A stretch of DNA of 38,261 bases from Fragilariopsis cylindrus CCMP1102 (taxonomy: Eukaryota > Bacillariophyta > Bacillariophyceae > Bacillariales > Bacillariaceae): NCBI GenBank assembly GCA_900095095.1, contig FMBT01000610.1, forward strand, positions 1 to 38,261, given 5' to 3'. Shown in pieces: positions 9,525-19,535 of this stretch. A program made the position numbers and the translations under genes. The stretch's first letter is position 1; each line of letters starts with the position of its first letter. The notes beneath the pieces were generated by a model. It was not told where the DNA came from. It made no database searches and saw only the letters and a program-made list of their open reading frames with translations.

Positions 9525-10643
9525 ATGCGGTCCTTTATTATTTCTTTCTTCGCATACTCAGCAATTACTGTTGAATCCTTTCAACCTAGTAGAGTATCTC
9601 CTTTTCATGGTGGACGACGTTCTCTTCTTCGTCTTCAAGAATCTTCTTCCTTCTCAGAAGAAGACAAAGAAGAAAAATCTGCTCCTTTTTTCGCAGCAAC
9701 AGAATCATCTTCTACTGCTACTACTACTATCCCATTTCCATCATCGACGAGTAATGGCGCAGTAACAGTTGCTCCTGACATTGCCATCAATAATAATGAT
9801 TCTTCTGATTCTGTTTCTGCATTACAACAAGTAGCACCACCAGCAAAGACAATGGATGAGGGTATATATGGGTTCAATAAGGCTGTGATTGATACAGTCT
9901 ATGATATAATATGTTTTTTATATCCAGTGAAAGGCACTGAACGTGATTATGCACGATTTTATGTCTTAGAAACAGTGGCTCGTGTACCGTATTTTGCCTA
10001 TTTAAGTGTTATGCATTTACGTGAAACATTCGGTGAACGATATCCAAAAATGAGTGATCGGATGAGAACACATTATGCCGAAGCCGATAATGAATTACAT
10101 CATTTATTAATCATGGAAAGTCTAGGTGGGAATTCCAATATCGTTGATCGAACATTAGCACAAACTATGGCCTTTGGTTATTATTGGTATGTAATTGTGA
10201 TCTATACGTTCAATGAATCCGCGGCGTATCATTTAAGTGAATTAATTGAAGATCATGCTTATAATACCTATTCCAAATTTACAACCGAATATGAAGAACG
10301 ATTAAAGTTGGAACCAGTTCCAGATGTGGCACGTAAATATTATGAATTAGATAATCCATTTTTATTTGATTTATTTTGTACTGTGAAAAATAAATCAGAT
10401 TCAGACAGTAGTACCGGTATTGATGGTAATAATAATTATTCATCACGTCGACCACAATTAACATCCTTGTATGATGTTTTTATTAATATCAGAGATGATG
10501 AAAAAGAACATTGGAAAACATTATGTAATCTAGTACAATATGATGATATGAATGCTGTGGATGCCACAGAAGTACAATCCACAACACCATCAGCACCTCC
10601 TGCTGCTACTGTTGCTACTGCTACTGCTACTGCTACTGACTAA
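9525..10643 (+). CDS. PTOX: Plastid terminal oxidase (alternative oxidase family)
   Basis: A 372-residue plastoquinol oxidase that passes electrons from plastoquinol to oxygen in the thylakoid, protecting the electron chain and feeding carotenoid desaturation. The di-iron ligands of the family are visible: E149 in LETVARVPYF, E190-x-x-H193 in NELHHLLIMES, E242 in LIEDHAYNTY, and E326-x-x-H329 in DEKEHW. The N-terminus (MRSFIISFFAYSAITVESFQ) is a signal peptide with a Phe at the expected plastid cleavage site (VES-F), so bipartite targeting through the plastid endoplasmic reticulum is likely. Residues about 40-110 form a Ser/Glu-rich linker. An Asp/Ser/Asn insertion (about 289-307) sits between the third and fourth ligand helices, where PTOX proteins differ from mitochondrial AOX. 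The tail is an Ala-Thr repeat from GCTACT triplets. It is a single exon with tacaATGc context. The family is sure; the plastid type is very likely from the HAYNTY and EKEHW motifs. Confidence 0.93.
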   Translation: MRSFIISFFAYSAITVESFQPSRVSPFHGGRRSLLRLQESSSFSEEDKEEKSAPFFAATESSSTATTTIPFPSSTSNGAVTVAPDIAINNNDSSDSVSALQQVAPPAKTMDEGIYGFNKAVIDTVYDIICFLYPVKGTERDYARFYVLETVARVPYFAYLSVMHLRETFGERYPKMSDRMRTHYAEADNELHHLLIMESLGGNSNIVDRTLAQTMAFGYYWYVIVIYTFNESAAYHLSELIEDHAYNTYSKFTTEYEERLKLEPVPDVARKYYELDNPFLFDLFCTVKNKSDSDSSTGIDGNNNYSSRRPQLTSLYDVFINIRDDEKEHWKTLCNLVQYDDMNAVDATEVQSTTPSAPPAATVATATATATD

Positions 10644-10995
10644 GTACTGTACAAACTGAAAATTGAAAACTGAACGTGAAATGTAACGAAAATACGAACG
10701 AACGAAAATAATGTTTAGAAAATAGAACCATGGAGAAGAGATATGGTACAGTAACAGATATAGAGAAAGATACAACAGCAACAAAAACAATAACCGAATG
10801 AATAGGGATGACTGTCATATAAATAATAATATACATAATAATGCATACAGCAGATAAATAACGTAGAAAAAAAAACAAAAATCTTAGTACAATATTCAAA
10901 TGTACTGTAGTATACCAATTAAAAGATAGCTATTTATTTTAATTGCTGCTAATATGTATAATGTAGGTACCGTTTGGCCCAGCCCTACTTTGGGG
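10644..10995. other. Intergenic, between convergent genes
   Basis: AT-rich DNA between the PTOX 3' end and the P450 fragment end. A GC-rich imperfect palindrome at about 10976-11003 (GGCCCAGCCC facing GGGGCT and GGCC) overlaps the P450 stop and could mark a break point or 3' element. No gene was seen. Confidence 0.5.
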
Positions 10996-11607
10996 CTAAA
11001 TGGCCACTCGGTATAGTAGATATCGAACCATGTTCAGAACAAGCTTTTCCTCTGCATAAGAGAGGTTGATCATTTTCGATTCGGCATAATTACGTGACTC
11101 CAGTGTCTCAATGTCTTCTTCGGTTCTAGTTTTTTTTGCTCCAAGAATCAATTTATCAAGGGCGTCATTGAGGAGTTCAATATCGCCATAGAATTTTCTC
11201 AATCGTGGTACAAGCTGATTGGCAAATGGAAGATCCCAGTATGGAGCGGGTGTCATGGACCTGTGTTCAACTTCGACAAGTGCCGAGTAAAATGCTTTGA
11301 CAACAGGACTCTCTTTCGTAACAGAACCAAAGTCGTAGTTGAAGATAGTCTTTCCAATAATATCCAGAGCTACAAAACAGAATTTTTCTTCCATTTCTAC
11401 CTTACCCGTGGTGTCCGCAATTTTGTTGAGAGAATCAATCAGGGGTGAATTGCAATATGCAAATTCACCTATCATGTATTCCAACCATTTTCTGTGAAAG
11501 GCTGGAACGATCTGGGGTCGGCGCTGCCTCCAAGTTACGGGGTCGGCTGGGATGAGACCCTTCCCCATGATCGGTTCGAGAAGTTCCCCAAGGATTCCCT
11601 GACGCAT
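10996..11607 (-). pseudogene. Cytochrome P450 fragment, CYP97 (carotenoid hydroxylase) type
   Basis: A 203-residue open frame matches only the middle N-terminal third of a CYP97-type P450. The visible motifs are GILGELLEPIMGKGLIPADP, WRQRRPQIVPAFHRKW, LDIIGKTIFNYDFGS, EVEHRS and PYWDLP. CYP97 enzymes hydroxylate carotenoid rings in plastids. The frame stops soon after the region before the I-helix, so the oxygen-binding AGxxT, the ExxR motif and the heme Cys loop are all absent. Upstream, the expected first 100-150 residues with the membrane or transit sequence are also missing. The ATG at 11605-11607 is immediately followed by CGTCAG|GGAATC, which could instead be a splice acceptor. The GTGAGT donor at 11679 on the same strand would join in the wrong phase. 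The heme site is lacking, so it is probably an inactive gene fragment. Confidence 0.75.
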
Positions 11608-11676
11608 GGAGATAACGAAAAGGTCAGACGCCGGTCGGTATTGATGTGATAGGGAATAAGCAAATGAAGAGGGGAC

Positions 11677-12062
11677 TCACTCGTTCCCACAACAGACTTT
11701 GTGATTGGAAAGTCGAACAGCGATCTCTATGGATCTATCAGGCAATTTGACGCAGTAATTTTGATCCTTGGCGGATATTAGATCCCTCACTTGACCAAAT
11801 CTGCCATTATATTCTTTTACTGCACCCTTCAGCCCATCGATCCGAACATAATCCCCTTTCCGTGGCAATATTTTTGTCGAAGACGAAAAAGAAGTATTAG
11901 GAATCGTATTGTTTTGGTATTTTCTTTCCATGAGATCGGTCCATCCAGCTAGCTTTTTTTTCCAACTTTTTTGTTCAACATAAATAGATATCCAGCTAGT
12001 GTAAAACCCCCAATACCGAACGTCCAGGCAGCAACCTCATTTTGAAGGATAATACGGATCAT
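11677..12062 (-). CDS. Small membrane-anchored protein with SH3/KOW-like region, frame break at 8-A run
   Basis: The frame that is intact (11677..11931, ATG at 11931) encodes 84 residues. Its core, RKGDYVRIDGLKGAVKEYNG followed by RFGQVRDLI and YCVKLPDRSIEI, looks like a small beta-barrel of SH3/KOW type. Upstream, another frame starts at ATG 12062 and gives a likely signal anchor (EVAAWTFGIGGFTLAGYLFM, then basic). It would run directly into the first protein if the 8-A tract at about 11954-11961 (minus strand) had nine A. Both parts look coding, so I read this as one gene of about 129 residues with a homopolymer break. Whether the break is real or an assembly error is open. It lies 69 bases upstream of the P450 fragment on the same strand. 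The function is not recognised. Confidence 0.5.
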
Positions 12063-12654
12063 CTCACATCCACTAGTATCCTTATAACTAGTCCCAGGTT
12101 TGTTTTGAGTCAAATTTTTTTGTTTGATCTAAATAATTAGAGATGACAGTTTCGCATTCGTTACAGCGATTAGATACTAGTATGTGCATCTGATGGTGTG
12201 GTGGATCTGTAATCTTCAATCTGTGTGAAGACAAAGATGTGCGTTTTTTTTGTCCTTATTAATCCTCTCTTGTTTTTGAATTCGAGGGGGGGGTTGACTG
12301 TAGAAAAGTGTTTTCGCTTATCCGCAGGATACCTACCTCTCCGTCCCGCCCCCTTTTATTTTTTGTTATATTTTCACGTGAAGAAAATAATGACTTCAAC
12401 TAAAAATGCCTGACACAACTTTTTGTGAAATAATGAAATACGGTATTCGGTATCTCAGCCATGTTTCATCAACATAAAATCATTCTTACTGGTGTGTGTG
12501 TTTGAATGAGAGCCACCTTTTAAACTTTTTCTGCTTTGGATTGGATCAACGTCGTCGCTTTCTAGTAAAGAGAGAGAGAGAGAGAGAGAGCAAGAGGGAA
12601 ATTCACAGAATCCTTAGACTGTAGAAGTAGACGGGGCTGTAAATAATAGAGATA
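12063..12654. other. Divergent intergenic region
   Basis: About 590 bases between the minus-strand small protein and the large plus-strand gene. It holds a G-run (GAGGGGGGGG near 12285), and an (AG)n run at about 12569-12590 shortly before the start at 12655, probably in the 5' leader. No gene was seen. Confidence 0.55.
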
Positions 12655-15600
12655 ATGTGTGACAACAACAACGACAACAATGGAGACGACGAACGACCAC
12701 TTCGTCCTCCATCTCGGTCTATAATAATAAATGGAGAAGTCGACGATGATGTTGAAGGAAATTTATTATTACTGCAACAACAATTTATACAACAAGGAAC
12801 AGCAGATGACAACACCGATGAAAAAAAAATTATCGATGGAATGAAAATTGAAGATCTTCGTGAATTGGTTAAAGATATTTTAGAAATAACAACGGCATCA
12901 ACGGAAGATAACACAGATGACAATGGTAGTCATAATAAGATTCGATCATTGATGAGTGATTTTTTCCAACAAAAAGGACAGCAGCAAATGCAAATGAGAA
13001 AGCAACCTCAAGATCCAGATCAATACCAAGAAGAAGCACCACAGGAACACGACGACGATTTTATTCGTAATAATAACGAATCTATGTTGATGATTACCAA
13101 GTCGACATCATCAACGGAACAAGATATTATTCATAATAATAATAAGAAAAGATTCGAATCATCTATGAGCATGATGATCAACAGGTCGGAATTACTGGAA
13201 CAAGATGTTTCTTCTTCATCTGATGATGATGGTGTTCATTCTTCGCATTCCGCCATTACTACTACCAATGCTGCTTCTGCTCCTCTTGATCCACCTACTA
13301 CTCCTATTCCTCCATTAATTCGAAGGTCAAGAAGATCACACGATGTTGATGATGGTATCGAACCACCGGGAGGAAAAGGTAACAACAACAACACCAACGT
13401 CAAAAGGCAACTTGTGGTATTATGTAATCGAAAACCACCAACATTAAAAGAATGCAATGATCAAGATTTAGCTATGGCCTTATGCAAACGAATGGGAGTC
13501 ATACCATACGTTGTCTTGTCGTCATCAGAATCGACGACGACAACATCCGAAGAAGTACAATTGTTCATCGATGCAATAATAATGTGGGATGATAATAATA
13601 ATAATGTTAATACTGCTATAGCATCTACAGCATCAGAAGATACCTCGGTTACCACTAAGACTGATAATACTACGACTCGTATTAGAGCATCTGTGTTCTC
13701 GTATCCTCAATTCTTCCTTCGCGATGTCGTAGATGGCAACGATAAAAACACTCCTACTTCGATCGAATATAAAGGAGATTATGACGTCATGGAAACGTTG
13801 TACGAAACTGGTTCATTTACTGCAGAGTCGCTACTACCAACAACAACAACATCATCATCGTCGGGACTCGATGATGGTGATATGGAGTACAACAATGATT
13901 TAGACGAACTACAACGACAGCAACGGCCCGGGTACGGCCGAATGGCTTCCATAGGGGACTTCGATAAACCATTACCACATACACCAAGAAGGTCAGATTC
14001 GCCACCACCTCCTGAACCACCTTTTACAACAATATCATCACTGATGTCGCCACAACCACAACAGATACAGCCACCGTTGTCAGTGTCATTGTCATTGTCG
14101 GTACAGCCCTCGCCGTCGTCTATAGCATCTGCATCACCATGTCCTTCTTCTTCGACGTCACTACTGAAACGTAGTTCACATCATACCATCAATACAAGTA
14201 GTAATCATTCTATACCGATGTCACAATTGTATAATAATCATAATTCGAAAGATCCATCAGTGATATTTCCCAGCAACGATGGTGAGGATGGTACTGGTAC
14301 TGGTGCTGGTCCTGCTGAAGCTTCATTTTCACATCTTGACGGAATGAATCAACCAAAGAATAACAGCAATAACAATCAAACTAGTACTAACAGCGTTGGT
14401 GTATTTGGGGAAATGAGTTTAGGAGATGATCTTCGGATGATTTTCGATATCGATAATAATAACGACGACCACAATAACGTGGACGATAGTAATAAGAACA
14501 ATGATAATTCTTCGTCGATGGCTCCTACACCGATGACCACGATGCCGTCTGCGGGAGTCGTTACCGTTCCGACCATTGCGGAAGACGACGACGAAGATGA
14601 GGAGGAGGATGAGGAGGATGAAGAAGAAGTCGATAGTAATGATGCTGATGGAATAGAGCAACAACAACAACAACATGAAGACCAGCAGAAATCTGGCAGT
14701 GGAGTAGCATCAGAAATATCTCTATTATCGGGACGGACCTCGGGGCGAGAAACGGTGACACTCAAACCATCGCGACAACGACCACAACAGGAACCACCGG
14801 GAACAACTGCAGTGCATGCGTTAGGTCGAGCAAAGAATTCTCTCAAACCTTCACCGCCACCATCCTTACAGCAACAACAGCAGCTAAATAGCAAAAAACA
14901 GGAAGAACCACAACAGCAACGCAAAAAGAAGAAGAAGAAGTCTCTCAATCCTTATTACGCACTTGACAAGTATAGCGGCAGTGGTGATGGTCAATCAGAA
15001 ATACAGAATCTACCGAAGGAAAAAGAGGTACAACCAAAGCAACAACAACAATCATCTTCGGTGGCAACGATAAATCCTGTTGCTGGCATATCTCCTACAG
15101 TGTCACAGCACCCGTCACAGATAGACGATGCCTCAAAGCTTTCTCCAAAAGCTACTCCTAATACCGAATCGGTACAATATGACGAAAATCAAGTCGTAGA
15201 TCTGAGAGACCGGTCGTGGGAAAAGAAATTCGTTGGAATTGGGGCTTGTTATCTGGTTTATAGTAGCGGTGACGACGAGCTCAACATCTACTACAGTGAA
15301 AAGCCTATGAAGAATGCTGTAGGAGTCTGGACCTCGAATGATATCGATGCTTTCAAGGAGGCACAGGGATTTTCGAAATGTGAATTAATCGGGACGTGCG
15401 CCTCCCACGTAACACAAGACGACAAGAATTACTACCAGGGTTGGTGTCAATTTATCAAGGCGGCCAAGAATATGGACGCTACGGTCACCGCGCTGTATGG
15501 GTTGGGTTTACCCGTGGACTTTTTTATGTATGATGAAAATGGTAATACCATTAAGGTGTCATCTCTCGACGATGATGATGATGAAGCTAGTTTTGACACA

Positions 15601-16505
15601 GAATCGATAGATGCTGTAGCGTGTGTACCAAAAGGTTGTAACTTCCCGGTAACGGGTATCGTAGGAAAGAAATGGGGTAAAATTGCCAAACAACTTGGAG
15701 CCGTTGCACTGTTCAAAAGGTTAAGCTCTAAGAAAGTTACTACTGAAGATGTACGCAGCATGATACACATTGCAAACGAACAGCGATCTGGTACGATCCG
15801 ATTAATTCCCGCTTGTGAAGGAATAAATGAACAAGAACATATACCGACGCCAGTACCGGTACCAGTACCAGTACCGATACCAACCGAAAAATTGCCAGAA
15901 ACAACCGTAGCTGAGGTAGCTCTGACTCCGAAACCTTCTCCGAAACCTCACAAGGAAGTCGCGGATGTTCCCATCGAATCATTATCAATGCAAATACCAT
16001 GCCCGAGTGGAGGCGCCTGTTATCTAGTTTATGATCCAGACTCTTCTGGTCGTATCGTTGAACATTACGGTAAGACTCCGGTAAATTTTGCTATTGGACG
16101 ATGGGTACCAAGCTCCGAGAAAAAGATCGCCGGTTTCAAATTCACGCGAAATATTGGTCGAAACGATCTGATAGGAAATTGTTCGGCTGGAGTTCAGGGG
16201 CGTCAAAATTATTGTTCAGGTTGGTGTCAATTTGTTCGTTCGGCTAAGGTAATGGGGGAGAAGTTATGTTGTGGGATCCCGCTGTTGGTCACAAAGGATT
16301 GATGGTTGATGTATTCCTTTACTACGACGACTATCGGCCACATCATCAGACGGTACGCATGGAGGAGGCAATTCCTTATACCACCGACAAACTACTTGCT
16401 GTCGCGTGTATACCGAAGGGAACACCCTTTTTTGAGGATATGACAATCGATATACTAAGATGGTTAGCAGAGGGTAGTACGTATGGCTATTCAAGCCAAA
16501 TGTGA
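12655..16505 (+). CDS. Large disordered protein with two copies of an unrecognised Cys/Trp-rich domain; one frame break
   Basis: The intact frame (12655..16302) encodes 1215 residues. Residues 1 to about 850 are mostly low-complexity Gln, Asn, Ser, Asp/Glu and Pro, with a more ordered patch near 250-400 (QLVVLCNRKPP, DLAMALCKRMGVIPYVV, FSYPQFFLRDVV). From residue 863 there is a folded-looking domain: GACYLVY, then VGVWTSNDID, CELIGTCASHV, YYQGWCQFIKAAK, and DAVACVPKGC at about 985. It recurs from residue 1119: GACYLVY, IGRWVPSSEK, NDLIGNCSAGV, YCSGWCQFVRSAK. The second copy is cut by a frame change near 16255-16265. In the next frame it continues with WDPAVGHKGLMVDVFLYY and LLAVACIPKG to a TGA at 16503-16505. 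One more G in the five-G run at about 16254-16258 would join them. No signal peptide or membrane segment is seen. The function is unknown. Confidence 0.75.
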
Positions 16506-17454
16506 TTTCTTCTTTCTTCACAGCAGTACCTTGTCCGCAGTGACTAGTGAAACAAATTACTATCCCACCATCATGGGTTCCATTTTGTAACAGAGTGCTT
16601 GATTTCTGCCGTAGTCGGAGCTCATGAGACGTATCTTAATATAGTAAATGGTGCTTTAGTTTTTGCAGCACGCTAACGATAGTGTCAACTATTTCTATTC
16701 TAAAGGAAGTATTAAATATGGGAACTATATTTAGTAGGCGCTATCACCTCAGAAATTTTGCTTTGTTCTGCTCTACTGTAGGCTTCTACTGTTTTCAAAT
16801 CAAAGAGAACAAGCGTAATATAGTGAACTTATTCCCATAGTCGTTGCTTGTAGGACCCGGAATATCTTATCCAAGCCAACCTTCCCAAGCATTCTTTCAT
16901 TACATCCAACAGATACATGACACATGAAAACCTGTCCTGGAGATAGGTTTGAATATAACACTTCTCTTTGCTAATAAATGGTAGGCAGATGTTTGGCTTT
17001 CTTTCATGAACAAGGAGGCTTCATCTACAGATTGTATTTTACTGCTGTATCTGGTGGGTGGGTGGGTGGAATGGGATAGCAGCACACCTAGCTATTGCCA
17101 TCCCATCCACCTTAAACCATGGTATTGACAACGTGTCCCCTTCTAATAGACCAATAAGACAGAACTAACTAAACCCCTCATTATTCAATAGTGTGATACT
17201 AAGCAAATATTCAGTATATTGTTTTAGTATCTTTGTTTTGATGTCATTCTTAAAAGTATTTGTCTTGCATTATTTCTACTCTCTAATTGTGACTCTAATT
17301 ATGCTTTCTTTGCCTCTGTTTCCATTCCTTTGTGCTCACTATCTGGGGCCATTGTACAACAAGATATACACGGCATAACTAACTGAGTGTGCTGAAAACT
17401 TACCAACACTACTACAGGCAAGTAGGTAGGTGACGCAGGCTGGCAATTCTCCTT

Positions 17455-17455
<1 letters not shown>

Positions 17456-17491
<36 letters not shown>
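17456..17491. repeat. (CA)18 microsatellite
   Basis: An uninterrupted dinucleotide run of about 36 bases, followed after some 25 bases by a (TC)n run. It is likely length-polymorphic. Confidence 0.95.
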
Positions 17492-18014
17492 AAATCAACA
17501 CACATTGTCATCATCATCTCTCTCTCTCTCTTTTCCCCCCATGCCATGTGGCAATCTTCCTTCATCATATATAATTAGGCAGTACTAGATACTATGATAA
17601 AAGGGGGGTATCATACAAAAAATACCTGCATAATACATACTAGGAAAGGAATTATGTAGACTGTAGTCACTTTCCTTTGATTCTTGTCTTCTGTAGTACT
17701 ACTAGTAACATAACAGTAACCTTTAGTTTGCAACTTCTACTTTAGGGGGTACAAGTTTGTTGCTTTTTGGGAGGGGGGAGGGTATTTTGTATTGAAGAAG
17801 ATTGCTTTAGAATTTAGAACACATCATCCGAGTCATACCGTACACATTAATATATTCCTCATGTATGTACGTTATTTATGTTCACTCAACGTAAAGAACG
17901 AATGTTCCGAGGAAGCGATGTAATTCTTGTATTAGTATAGTATGTCATTCAGTTTATCATGTGAAAGTGCGTACCCGTGCGTTGAAAAAAGAAAATCAAA
18001 TTTCAAACTTTCAC

Positions 18015-18022
18015 TGACGTCA
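18015..18022. promoter_or_regulatory. TGACGTCA (CRE/bZIP-type palindrome)
   Basis: A perfect cAMP-response-element palindrome about 600 bases upstream of the plastid-protein ATG. In Phaeodactylum, TGACGT/ACGTCA elements bound by bZIP factors mediate CO2/cAMP responses. Function here is inferred. Confidence 0.4.
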
Positions 18023-18617
18023 TTATAACATTTGCATTGATAAACTCCTAAGAAGTTGTTTTAGATTATTGTAAATACAAAGAATAGTAATATAATAGTA
18101 TTCAATACTACTAAGGGGTTGGTTTTCAACTTTTTGAAAGCATGGTTTGCGCGCGCAATCTCTCATTTTTGTACGTCATAGATAGGCTGTTATACTCGCT
18201 GAAAATAAACAATGCAGACTCTAATAAATTATTTCCCGCGTTCATACACTGTCTAAGAAAGACAAAATCTTATTTTTTGCGTCGCGTGGACCGCAAACAC
18301 AATCACCACCTCTCAAATATCACCCGTAGGATTTTGACGAAAAAAATTGCGTGCGTGTGTAAAGTTACAGTTCGTTGATTTTTTATCACGTAGTTTTTAC
18401 TCGTAAGATTGCATGCAACAGATATGAAAAGGCAACCCAACCGCAGCACGCACTACGTAACGTCGTCAACTTATTCACCTCTCGTTCTCTCAACGGTTAA
18501 AGACAACAAAGCGAGGCACTTACGAATAGACAACAAAGCAATCTATCATTATACATCTTACATATTCATTGTTACTACTAGTTTATTATAAATACCAATT
18601 ATAATAATTATATTAAA

Positions 18618-19535
18618 ATGAAATTCTGTGCCCTTGCTGTAATTGCTGCCCTTAGTGGATCCGCTTCGGCGTTTACCATCGCTCCAAAGTTGAACAATGT
18701 CAATACCGCATTATTTTCATCGTCGTATGAAGCTGGTCTTGCCACCGGTGTTGGTGCACCAGGAGTTGGTGTTCCAGAAGAACGTGGAGGAGAAATGGCA
18801 CTCACAAAGGATGTATGGGAATCATTATCTCCCATCAAGGTACAGGGTGGAAGTCTCCGTACTTGGTCCTTCACCACCCCCTCGATTGATTCCGTCCAAG
18901 TTCATCTCAAGACTGAAGGACGTCCTCTGAATGCCAATGTTGAATTATGGCAAGGACCGGACAATACACCACAAAAGATGGCGGTCTACCTCGAGGATGG
19001 TAACTTACGTCCCTTCCGTGCCGTCATTGCCAGTCCTGGAAGTCAAAACTCCATTGCGATCCGTAACACCGCCTCGATGGAATACCCCATCGCTGCCGGT
19101 GTGGAAGCGGATATCAAGGATGGTGGTATTGAAAACTTCACCGATAAGCTCTCCAAGATGGCCACCCCTCGTACCGTACAGGGAGGTGCTGTCTTCACGA
19201 TGCCATTCGCACCCTCTGTTGCGTCTGTTCAAGTATTATTGAAGACCGATGGACGTCCTTTGAACGCACGTATCGAACTCTTACAAGGTCCTAATAATGT
19301 CAAGCAAGTTATGGAAGTGTACACCGAAGATGGTACCGAACGACCATTCTTTGCGATCTTGGAAACACCAGGAACTGGTAATGTTGTACGTATCGTCAAC
19401 ACCGCAACTGTTGAATTCCCTCTTGGATGTAACCTTGAACCGTTCCTTGTTGAGGAAGGTAGTGATGATATGTTCATCGTCAGTGAAGAACAAGGAACTG
19501 AATCATCCAGCAAATTCTTCTTTTTGGACAAATAG
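18618..19535 (+). CDS. Plastid-targeted protein with two tandem beta-rich repeats, unknown function
   Basis: 305 residues. The N-terminus is a clear signal peptide ending in SASAF (A18|F19), the stramenopile plastid-import signature, followed by TIAPK. After a Gly-rich linker (36-58) there are two similar units of about 90 residues at 75-163 and 187-276. Each opens with VQGG and has SVQVxLKTxGRPLNA (98-106 and 209-217), then ELxQGPxN, a Y-x-EDG turn, RPFxAxxxxPG, and IxNTAxxE(Y/F)P. The pattern of alternating hydrophobics suggests a beta-sandwich. A Ser- and acid-rich tail follows. Codon use (CGT, ACC, GGT, ATC, AAG) is more selective than in the neighbours, which suggests strong expression. 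It is a single exon with a TATA-like, AT-rich leader. I believe similar proteins exist in other algae but cannot name the family. Targeting is sure; the role is unknown. Confidence 0.88.
   Translation: MKFCALAVIAALSGSASAFTIAPKLNNVNTALFSSSYEAGLATGVGAPGVGVPEERGGEMALTKDVWESLSPIKVQGGSLRTWSFTTPSIDSVQVHLKTEGRPLNANVELWQGPDNTPQKMAVYLEDGNLRPFRAVIASPGSQNSIAIRNTASMEYPIAAGVEADIKDGGIENFTDKLSKMATPRTVQGGAVFTMPFAPSVASVQVLLKTDGRPLNARIELLQGPNNVKQVMEVYTEDGTERPFFAILETPGTGNVVRIVNTATVEFPLGCNLEPFLVEEGSDDMFIVSEEQGTESSSKFFFLDK

Larger units (their letters stand above)
16506..18617. other. 2.1 kb intergenic region
   Basis: No convincing gene. It contains a G-rich run at about 17050-17070 (GGTGGGTGGGTGGGTGG) that could form a quadruplex, an (AC)18 microsatellite and a (TC)n run near 17518-17531. 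From about 18015 it holds the upstream region of the plastid-protein gene, with a TGACGTCA motif and AT-rich TATA-like sequence near 18585-18600. Confidence 0.55.

Noticed and set aside
11585..11682. Splicing of the small protein to the P450 fragment through GTGAGT and CGTCAG
   Set aside because: The phases do not match (phase 2 donor, phase 0 acceptor), so the P450 frame would be lost.
14376..14948. 190-codon minus-strand frame opposite the large gene
   Set aside because: It mirrors the triplet-repeat coding strand (poly-Ser, poly-Cys, poly-Leu) and has no domain; it is a shadow of 12655..16505.
16240..16310. An intron (GTAATG...CACAAAG) to explain the frame change in the large gene
   Set aside because: Joining at these sites gives an immediate stop, and the sequence inside fits the repeat pattern when one G is added.
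18142..18591. Small plus-strand frames upstream of the plastid-protein gene
   Set aside because: Random-looking composition in the promoter region; no domain.
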